NCBI GenBank assembly: GCA_036939355.1 | Contig: JALLAP010000462.1 | Location: forward strand, 1-12,842 | From: Thalassiosira profunda | Taxonomy: Eukaryota; Bacillariophyta; Thalassiosirophyceae; Thalassiosirales; Thalassiosiraceae | Length of the DNA: 12,842 nt | Direction of reading: 5' to 3' | Shown here: piece by piece, positions 6,766 through 12,842 of the stretch | How the letters are laid out: every line of letters starts with the position of its first letter | How positions within the stretch are numbered: the first letter of the stretch is position 1 | Program-made: the position numbers and the translations under genes | Notes under the pieces: model-generated | What the model saw: only the letters and a program-made list of their open reading frames with translations | Told to the model about the DNA's origin: nothing | The model's database searches: none

Positions 6766-8167
6766 ATGGCGACCCAATCCGGAGCCTCCGAGATCGACGC
6801 GGCCCGCAAGCGCCTCGCCGCGGCCAAAAAATGGGAGGCGTCGGCGCGGCGGCAGGCGGAGGAGGCGGCGAAAAATCTCGCCGCCGCCAGCGGAGAGGTG
6901 CAGGAGGCCGAGGCCGACCTCAAGAGCGCCGAGAAGAAGTGGGAGGTGGTGTGCCTGGACGACGACGAGGAGGAAACTTCTTCCCCGCCGAGCAAGAAGC
7001 AGAAGCATCGTGCTTCGACCTCTCCCGCTGGAGGGCAGGCTAATAATGCTAACGGCCACGGCGTGCCTACACCATCCCCGTCGCGTCAGACCCGATGGGC
7101 GAGCTCTGACATGATCCTGAAGTATCCATTTACTCTTGGGCAAGCGCCCTCGTCTCTGGCCAACGCCACCACGGGCATGAAGGAGTTGGATGGGGATTTG
7201 CTGGGGGTGGCTGGTGCAGTGAGCAACCGATCCACGCTTGCAGATCTCGCTCACTTCAAGCGTCTCGGCGATTTCACCCAAGAAACACTCATTTTTGGGG
7301 GCGATGCAGAATTGCTGGACGCAGGGAGACATCTCTCCAGCAGACTTGTGGACTTTTGGATGCGCTGGATTAGCCGAGGGGATTATCCGTCACAAGGAGG
7401 CTTCAACAGCAGCGTTCATTTCTTTCCGGCCGGTTTCAGTAGTACTTTGGTTAGTGAAGGTCCCGAGGCTGTTAGACGATTGACCTCGAATGTGGATCCC
7501 TTCAGCAAGAAACTCCTCTTCTTTCCTGTGAACAAAGACACCCACTGGTCACTTTGCGTTGTGGTGAATCCAGGCTTGGTTGAAGGCAACTTCAAGGGTG
7601 AAGATCACTCAGTGTAAGATTCATACATCTTTGCTGCAATGTTTCCTGCTCTTTCCTCACTGTCATCTTTTCTCCGGACTTCTTCAGCATCTTGTTTTTT
7701 GATAGCATGAATAAGGATGGCAGTACGTATTCAGTTAACATTCGCAAATGGCTCAATAGCGAATGGAAGAGGCTGAGGACGAAGAAGGCCAGAGGGAATC
7801 TTGATGACCCCTTTTCGGATGGGTTCATTGGCGGAGGGGTTAGGATTAGATCCCCGAAGAGTATGTTTCTCTGGTTTGAGTTCTATTACCTTGTTGCCCC
7901 TGCATCCCTCTCTTCTGATGCGTCTCTCTTTGCGTTCCAGTTCCATACCAGGAAAATGGCTTTGACTCTGGCGTGTTTGTGTGCCGGTACGCGTATGCCT
8001 TGTACGTTATGCGGCACCAGAGGTTCACCTCGGTGGATGTAAAGGAAGAGCCAGCTTTCAAGACTCTGATCACAAACGGACCGGCGTTTCAGTTCGATAT
8101 GTCGGACATTGCTCGTATCCGCGGCGAATTCGCTTTACTGATTGATCGTCTATCAGGGAATGTGTAG
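6766..8167 (+). CDS. Ulp1/SENP-like (C48) protease homologue, catalytic Cys replaced by Ser; three exons
   Basis: The exons are 6766-7613, 7688-7860 and 7941-8167, joining in phase to 415 residues. Residues 10-70 form an Ala/Lys/Glu-rich coiled coil, followed by an acidic patch (about 67-74) and a basic KKQK segment (81-84). The C-terminal half is the Ulp1 fold: NKDTHWSLCVV carries the catalytic His (H260-W261), VILFFDSM carries the Asp (D288), and PYQENGFDSGVFVCRYAYAL carries the oxyanion Gln (Q344). Family members have D-C-G with the nucleophile Cys; here the codon at 7967-7969 is TCT, giving Ser350. C48 enzymes process or remove SUMO or NEDD8. This copy is probably inactive or a binding-only paralogue, unless the base is a sequencing error. 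The start is the first ATG in frame; the open frame upstream begins only with GTG. The coiled-coil exon is GC-richer than the rest. Convergent with the methyltransferase gene. Confidence 0.85.
7614..7687 (+). other. Intron 1 of the Ulp1-like gene
   Basis: GTAAGA donor, pyrimidine-rich tail and TTCAG acceptor; 74 nt. Removal joins GT+C into Val283 and yields the continuous family motif HSVILFFDS. If retained, an in-frame TAA (7615-7617) stops translation at once. Confidence 0.88.
7861..7940 (+). other. Intron 2 of the Ulp1-like gene
   Basis: GTATGT donor and TTCCAG acceptor; 80 nt. Removal joins A+TT into Ile341 and produces RSPKIPYQENGFDSG, the segment around the nucleophile position. Retention causes no immediate stop but shifts the frame, ending at 8042. 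Confidence 0.88.
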
Positions 8168-8339
8168 CTAGTAGGCAATAATAGGGTTGTTCCATCTGCA
8201 ATCAACTGGCTTGTACCATTTGATAGTACTCTGTCGTCCTGCATCGCTCCGGATTGTTGGCTGACACCGAGGATGGGGAAGGGTGGGTGGAAGGCAAGCA
8301 GAGATAGAAAGAGACGAGTTTGCTAGCTACTGTTTTGCA

Positions 8340-9422
8340 CTAGTGCTGCGGACACCGGAATATGACCTTGTTTCTTCCCACGAACGGCAGGTGATCCACC
8401 TGGAATGCCTCGTCCGACGGGGCCATGTCCATCAGATATTGACAGAATGCACTGTAGCTCCGCACCGGATCGTTGTTGTACCGCCGCTGCACCCGCCCCG
8501 GGAACAGACTCGGCATGACGCAGCAGGGTAGTACCGCAAACGGCACATTCAGCCGCAAGGCCAGCGCCAAGATGGGCTCGGTCGCCTGGTCGGGATGCAG
8601 GCCGCATACGAGAGAGCAGTTACGGACGGTGCGGCCAATTTCGTCGTCGCGGGAGGTCAGGTCGCCGCCGTCCCCGTTCAACGGTAATGGTATGACACCG
8701 AAGGACAGCCCACCCGTTTGCTCCTTTGCGCTTTCCTCTTCGCCACTCTCGTCACCATCGCCAACCTTGCCTCCACCGCAGCGCGGATTGGGGTCCAACA
8801 GCGTCGACGGCACCCCCAGCTCGGACAAAGTGCGGCTGATCGTGCCGTTGCCGCCGGCCACGTCGATCACCCCCGAACCCCGGGAGAGCGCCTCGATTGA
8901 GTACGTGGCCACGAGCCACCGCGCGAAGACCACGTGCCGTTCGCTCTTGGCATCGATTGACGGAGGGATGTCGACGTCTCCACCCCCCGTTATAAATTCA
9001 TTGTATTCGTCCGTGGCGTTGATGGGCAGGTAGCTCGCCTCGCGCTCCTCTTGCAACGCCAAGAGGTCGGTGCATTCGACCAACCGATCCCCCCTCCGAT
9101 TCCGCTCGATGTGCACATGCGCTCGGAGGACTAGCAGTTTTGATGAAATTGCGTCTACCCAGCATCCTCGCTGCAGTATTGCCTCCGATGCTTTGTCGTC
9201 CAACAGCTCGTTCGCAAGCTGTTCAATCGAGCCCACGTTGCCATAATTCGAAGGAAGGGCTGTCGAAGGACGCAGGTGCACCAACGCGCTTTGCCCGGGC
9301 CGGATGCGATTCCTCGCGCCGTTGACGCAGCGTCCCTCCACCACCAGCAGGCTCTTCTTCTTGCTGAGAAATAACTTCAGCTTGGTGGGCCGGAAGGAGA
9401 CGGTTATGGTCGGCTCGGGCAT
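8340..9422 (-). CDS. SAM-dependent methyltransferase-like protein
   Basis: This is a 360-residue, intron-free product. The first 120 residues are basic and show no domain I know. The Rossmann-type part has motif I VIDVAGGNGTIS (185-196), which binds S-adenosylmethionine in class I methyltransferases, and an acidic strand end STLLDPNP (206-213). An acidic, gap-like insertion follows (GDGDESGEEESAKE, 221-234). CGLHPDQATE (273-282) and PFAVLPCCVMPSLFP (294-308) recall the HxCGD and PCC motifs of the METTL25/TRMT13-like group, though the first is diverged. RNA is the most likely class of substrate by that comparison, but this is weak inference. The start is the ATG at 9422; there is no signal peptide or membrane helix. 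It converges on the Ulp1-like gene (172 bp between stops) and diverges from the small membrane protein. Confidence 0.75.
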   Translation of the reverse strand: MPEPTITVSFRPTKLKLFLSKKKSLLVVEGRCVNGARNRIRPGQSALVHLRPSTALPSNYGNVGSIEQLANELLDDKASEAILQRGCWVDAISSKLLVLRAHVHIERNRRGDRLVECTDLLALQEEREASYLPINATDEYNEFITGGGDVDIPPSIDAKSERHVVFARWLVATYSIEALSRGSGVIDVAGGNGTISRTLSELGVPSTLLDPNPRCGGGKVGDGDESGEEESAKEQTGGLSFGVIPLPLNGDGGDLTSRDDEIGRTVRNCSLVCGLHPDQATEPILALALRLNVPFAVLPCCVMPSLFPGRVQRRYNNDPVRSYSAFCQYLMDMAPSDEAFQVDHLPFVGRNKVIFRCPQH

Positions 9423-9859
9423 TTTGGTGCCTCATTCAGACTTGCAGTGGATGCCTCATTCGGTTGTCTTGCAGATCCTCCCACCCCGCCAGCCAGTCTA
9501 CGCTACCGCATCTCGTTCACGCGCCTAAGCCAACCAACACGCATCTGTCAGGCCCTAGGGGAGGGTCCGGGTGGTCGCTTGCCCCCCTGGCTCCTCCTTG
9601 ATGCCCTCTCTCTCCTGCTGCGGGCCTCCTCCAGAATCCTCTCCTCTTCCTGTTGGAGGTAAGGAGTAAACCTGGGGTATCAACCATTGACCGACGGCCA
9701 GACCGTTTGTGTAAGTCTCTAAAAGCTTCATCCCGCTCAACTTGCGTTGTAAATACCCTTTCAATGTACCCCAGTTGTTTATTCCCTACCTACAATCGCC
9801 GCCTCAACCAAACGGAAGCGAAGAGGAAGGAGCCTCCGCCGCCCCCAACCGCCGCCGCC
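9423..9859. other. Divergent intergenic region, methyltransferase / small membrane protein
   Basis: 437 bp. It contains a 10-bp direct repeat TGCCTCATTC (9428-9437 and 9452-9461) close to the methyltransferase start and a long pyrimidine-rich tract around 9590-9655. A donor-like GGTAAGG follows at 9658, so a 5' UTR intron of the plus-strand gene is possible. An ATG at 9764 is in frame with the gene at 9860 with no stop between. No RNA gene was seen. Confidence 0.45.
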
Positions 9860-10168
9860 ATGGGACTCTCCGAGGCCGAGGTGGCCGAAATCAACACCTT
9901 CTTCAAGACCCAGATGGCCGAGAAGAAGAAGATCTGGGCCACCCGCGGCCCCGCCGCGCAGGCCGCCGCGGCCGCCAAGCGGACCGGGACGTGGCGGCAG
10001 ATGTCCGGCCTCCCGCTCATGATGCACGAGATCGGCCACATCGGCAACCGTCCCTTCATGGTGGGGTTTGCCGTGACGGCGGTGGGGGCGCTGTGGATCC
10101 AGACGAAGTTCACGGACGAGATGAAGGCGAACAGTCTGTATTGGAGCACGTACCACGGGGGGAAGTAA
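9860..10168 (+). CDS. Small single-span membrane protein, unknown function
   Basis: 102 residues. The start has a textbook strong context, GCCGCCGCCATGG. The N-terminal half is charged and Ala/Lys-rich (NTFFKTQMAEKKKIWATRG, 12-30, then an Ala run). HEIGHIGNRP (56-65) leads into one membrane helix, about 66-82 (FMVGFAVTAVGALWI). A conserved-looking polar tail ends NSLYWSTYHGGK. Size and layout resemble small accessory subunits of mitochondrial inner-membrane complexes, but I do not recognise the family and assign no complex. An in-frame ATG at 9764 would add 32 residues, rich in Arg/Lys and Pro, that could act as a targeting peptide; its context is weaker. The codon bias is like the conserved neighbours, which supports a real gene. 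Convergent with the RRM gene. Confidence 0.75.
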   Translation: MGLSEAEVAEINTFFKTQMAEKKKIWATRGPAAQAAAAAKRTGTWRQMSGLPLMMHEIGHIGNRPFMVGFAVTAVGALWIQTKFTDEMKANSLYWSTYHGGK

Positions 10169-10202
10169 GGGCGGCCATTAAATTTTTGGAGGTGGGGAAA
10201 GA

Positions 10203-10222
10203 CTCGAATAATATTATTTGAG
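10203..10222. repeat. AT-rich near-palindrome after the small gene
   Basis: CTCGAATAAT followed directly by ATTATTTGAG: 10-bp arms with a single mismatch (a G:U pair in RNA). It lies 35 bp after the stop at 10168, where a 3' end signal would be expected. Its role is not known. Confidence 0.35.
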
Positions 10223-10242
10223 CGATGTGGAGGTCGGATGGA

Positions 10243-10273
10243 GGGGGGAAGAATTGTTGGGGGGAGGGGAGGG
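10243..10273 (+). other. G-quadruplex motif 1
   Basis: Four G runs of 6, 6, 4 and 3, with loops of 10, 1 and 1 nt. It lies in the likely 3' UTR or downstream region of the small membrane protein gene. Confidence 0.45.
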
Positions 10274-10542
10274 AGGTTGGAAGGCATAACCCGTCTTGGT
10301 TGAGGGTATTGAGGCTGCCAAAAATATTGAGGACCCTCCTTGATTTCTGGAGAGCCTGGGGAAGGGGATTAAGCCACATTGGCGGGTCGTTCCATCTGGT
10401 GGAAAGATCAGCAAATGAAGAAGTAATTCCCGTACACAGACGGGCGTCTTTTGTCTCTTTCCGTCTCTTGTTAAGGGCCGTGGACTCACCCATCAACAAC
10501 AAATCCTGGGGGAATACCTGGGGAGGCCCCCATACTGAGACC

Positions 10543-10592
10543 GGGGGACGGGGGTGAATATTGGGGGAGAAGGGGGGAGTCAGCTTGGGGGG
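10543..10592 (+). other. G-quadruplex motif 2
   Basis: G runs of 5 (10543), 5 (10550), 5 (10563), 6 (10572) and 6 (10587), with loops of 2, 8, 4 and 9 nt. This is a strong motif on the plus strand, C-rich on the strand of the RRM gene, just past that gene's stop. Confidence 0.5.
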
Positions 10593-10665
10593 TCTCTACT
10601 GGTGTCCGGAAGGCCTATCTTTATCAGCCACGAGGGTTCACGTGAATCCTCAACCTCATCCTCTT

Positions 10666-12842
10666 CTACTCAACCCCCTTCTTCCGCAGCTCGCGGATGC
10701 GCTCCTCCTCCATATCAAACATCCCCAGGTCGACGCCCTCGTCGGGCTTGAACATGGACTCGTACATCAACCCGGGCTCCTCCTTCGTGGCCCCGCAGCT
10801 CTTCAACACCTCGATGTATTTTTGCACCACCTCCCGGTAGTGCGCCCCCACCTCTCGCTCGGCATACAGCCGCTCGCCCGGCATGGCTTGATCGGTGGCA
10901 GCGAACGTCCGGTTGCCGTGGCGGAGCGTCAGCATGACCTCGTCCAAGACGCTCTTCTCGACGCCGAGGCTTTCGAGCTCTTGGAGGTCCTTCGGGTCGA
11001 CGTGGCGCTCCCAGTCGTAGAGGTCGGCGCGGAGCTCGTCGACGGAGCGGGCCGGGCGGGCGCCCTCGCGGACGTTGAGGCCCTGTTCCGCAAACCCGCG
11101 CTGCTTGAAGAGGCCCAGCTCGGGCACGTGGGTCAGCGTCACCTCCGCCCCGCCGATCGTGGCCTTGCCCTGGTAGACTTCCAACGCAGAGTCGATCTCG
11201 CCCGGAAGCTCGAAGCCGACGTAGGCGCAACCGTTCGGCACGCCCCGCGAACACCGGACAATGTGCCCGGAGCCGTACACGTCCCTCCGCTCGGCGCTGA
11301 AGGGCTGGAAGACCTTCGACAGTTCCTCGAGGGTGACGTTGGGCGGGAGCCCGGACACGTGCAGCAAATCGTTGTGGCTGAGGAACATGTCCTGGGGCGG
11401 CATGTCCCCCGTCACCAAGAGCCGCGGCCCCAGCTTCGACTGGGCCTTGTTGCTGTTGACGCCGCCCCACCGGTCGAAGACGCGCTCGCGCTTGGCGCGG
11501 AAGACCTGGACGGGCTTCTGGCCCACGACGTTGACGTTGTTCGCGATGTTGTCGGACTTGAGCGCCTTGGCGACGAGGTCGGCCGAGGCCATGTTGATCA
11601 ACGCCGACGTGGACGAGNATGTTGTCGGACTTGAGCGCCTTGGCGACGAGGTCGGCCGAGGCCATGTTGATCAACGCCGACGTGGACGAGGAGCGGAGGC
11701 AATCCTCGCTCGTCAGGGGGCCGAACATGGCCTCCAGCCGCGTGCCCGGGGGGAGCATGGATTGCAGCAGCTCCGCGGCGGTCGTCCGGACGGGCAGGCC
11801 CGTCACCTTCAGAATCGACTCGGGCCCGCCCGCCGCCGCCACAAACTCCCTTTCTGCCTCGGACGTGGCCTCCTCGTCCCCTCCGTCGTACTTGCTCAAG
11901 TTGATGTGATGTTTGACGGCCATGCGTCCCTCCTCGGCGCTCGCCATCATGGCGTTCTTGGCCTCCAGCTTGGTCCCAAAGCCAACGAACGCGCTCGTGG
12001 GCGTGGCCGGGCTCACGTCCACGGACGTGACGCCGAACAGCGCGGCCACGGCCTCGGCAATGTCCTGCTTGTGCCGCGCGTCCGCAAAGTCCTTCGCCTC
12101 TCCGGTCGTCTCGTCGAGGTGCGGCACCAGCCCGGTGACGAACAGGTAGCCCTTGTGCTGCTCCACGAACTCCTTTCCGGGCAGCGTCCGCTCCTCCGGC
12201 ACGATCGGCTGGGGCATCCTCTGGCTGTCGGGATGCTGCACCCTTTTCTCAATCACGGCGTACTTGCTCGGGTGGTCCGTCAGCGCAAACAAAAACTCGT
12301 CCAAGTCCGCCCCGTGCGACTTCAGCGGCAACAGCGCGTCGCTGTCCGGCTTCGTCGTCTTCAGCAGATACGGATTGTGATCCTCCTCCCGCGCCGCCTC
12401 CAAGCTCGTCACGTCCCGAAAGTAGTAGTGGTACTCGAACGTGCTCACGAGCGGGTCGGCATCCCCATTCTCCTGCGCGCGGCGCTCGAACTCCTCCTGC
12501 CCCGGGCGCGGGGGCTCCTCCGCCTCCCACTCCCCCCGGGCGCGGGCGTCGCGAATGTACGCCTCGTCGAGCCCCCTCCAGTCGAATTGGTAGTTGCCGT
12601 TGTCGTCCTTCCGCACCAGCTCGTGGTTGTCGAGGTCCATGTAGTCGGGATCGTCCTCCGTCAACATCGGGGCCAAGTCGCCGTCGGAATCGTACCCGTC
12701 CCCGGGGTTGTTGTCGAGGTTGTACAGCTGGTTCTTCATTGCGTCGAGGCGCTCCCGCGCCTGGAACGCGTCGGCGGCCTCGTACGCGCTCTCGTAGAGG
12801 GTGTCGCCCATGACGTAGCCGTCGTCTTCGCCGTCGTCGTCG
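10666..12842 (-). CDS. Multi-RRM RNA-binding protein, 5' incomplete, frame broken by an assembly duplication
   Basis: Two minus-strand frames, 12842-11619 and 11601-10666, belong to one protein. They are separated by a 72-bp repeated segment plus one N; counting one copy only makes the frames continuous. From the Met at 12811 the product is then 690 residues. The frame is also open upstream of 12811 to the edge (acidic [10 protein letters not shown]), so the true start may be outside. An acidic N-terminal region (about 1-150) precedes three RRM-like units: GYLFVTGL (221-228) with SAFVGFG (273-279), ILKVTGLP (333-340) with SALINMAS (378-385), and LLHVSGLPP (458-466) with GCAYVGFE (503-510). 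These are RNP2 and RNP1 equivalents. A charged, helical tail ends [15 protein letters not shown] binding is expected from the RRM fold; the process served and the family are not recognised. Confidence 0.8.
11546..11690. repeat. 72-bp perfect direct duplication flanking a single N
   Basis: 11546-11617 and 11619-11690 are identical over 72 bases, with N at 11618 between them. The repeat falls in coding sequence and adds 73 nt, shifting the frame. The pattern fits two contigs joined with an unmerged overlap rather than a biological repeat. Confidence 0.93.

Larger units (their letters stand above)
10169..10665. other. Convergent intergenic region, G-run rich
   Basis: 497 bp between two stop codons, so it holds both 3' UTRs. 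The plus strand is unusually rich in G runs at its left and right ends (two G-quadruplex motifs). There is a near-palindrome at 10203-10222, a short CCCGT/ACGGG hairpin near 10429-10444 and a CACGTG at 10639-10644. No ORF with a recognisable domain and no tRNA were seen. Confidence 0.45.

Noticed and set aside
9653..9763. N-terminal extension of the small protein from 9653
   Set aside because: The codon at 9653 is not ATG and the sequence is UTR-like. The realistic choices are 9764 and 9860.
10169..10665. tRNA, snoRNA or CRISPR-like structure
   Set aside because: I found no cloverleaf, no clear box C/D pair and no repeat-spacer pattern.
10715..11617. Arg/Gly/Pro-rich C-terminus in the 12811 frame after the N
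   Set aside because: This is the wrong frame after the 73-nt artefact. The other frame carries RRM motifs.
10561..11634. 357-codon plus-strand open frame
   Set aside because: It is antisense to the RRM gene, with Leu/Val/Asp/His-rich sequence typical of a reverse-frame shadow, and it ends at the assembly join.
11546..11690. Biological tandem repeat or mobile element footprint
   Set aside because: The two copies are identical, sit on either side of one N, and restore the frame when collapsed, so an assembly artefact is far likelier.

Overview
This is a eukaryotic nuclear window. The genes have few, short introns (74 and 80 bp, GT...AG), high GC in most coding regions, and long low-complexity insertions. 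The gene families (a soluble RING-CH/TPR protein, and a Ulp1-like protease with a K/A/E-rich coiled-coil head) suggest a centric diatom, most likely Thalassiosira-like. T. oceanica would fit, but that is inference from protein style and composition, not from a search.

Seven protein-coding genes are supported. From left to right: (1) minus strand, 397 to the left edge: the N-terminus of an ATM/Tel1 DNA-damage kinase carrying a TAN motif. (2) plus, 935-2290: a RING-CH zinc-finger protein with a TPR-like helical region and a C-terminal beta-rich domain. (3) minus, 2472-6230: a HIRA histone chaperone with WD40 propeller, ASF1-binding B domain and C-terminal HIRA domain. (4) plus, 6766-8167: a three-exon Ulp1/SENP-type cysteine protease homologue whose catalytic Cys is replaced by Ser. 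(5) minus, 8340-9422: a SAM-dependent methyltransferase-like protein. (6) plus, 9860-10168: a small single-membrane-span protein. (7) minus, 10666 to the right edge: a multi-RRM RNA-binding protein, 5' incomplete. Its reading frame is broken by a 72-bp direct duplication around one N (11618), almost certainly an assembly join artefact.

Adjacent genes alternate in strand throughout. This gives three divergent spacers of about 435-540 bp (398-934, 6231-6765, 9423-9859) and three convergent spacers (2291-2471, 8168-8339, 10169-10665). The divergent spacers hold candidate control sites: tandem CACGTG boxes upstream of gene 2 and a TACGTAT pair between HIRA and the Ulp1 gene. The last convergent spacer is G-run rich with two G-quadruplex motifs.

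Several genes concern chromatin, DNA damage and ubiquitin/SUMO signalling, but nothing shows that they form one functional system. The strongest item for follow-up is the apparently nucleophile-dead Ulp1 homologue. No mobile element, CRISPR array, tRNA or rRNA was recognised.
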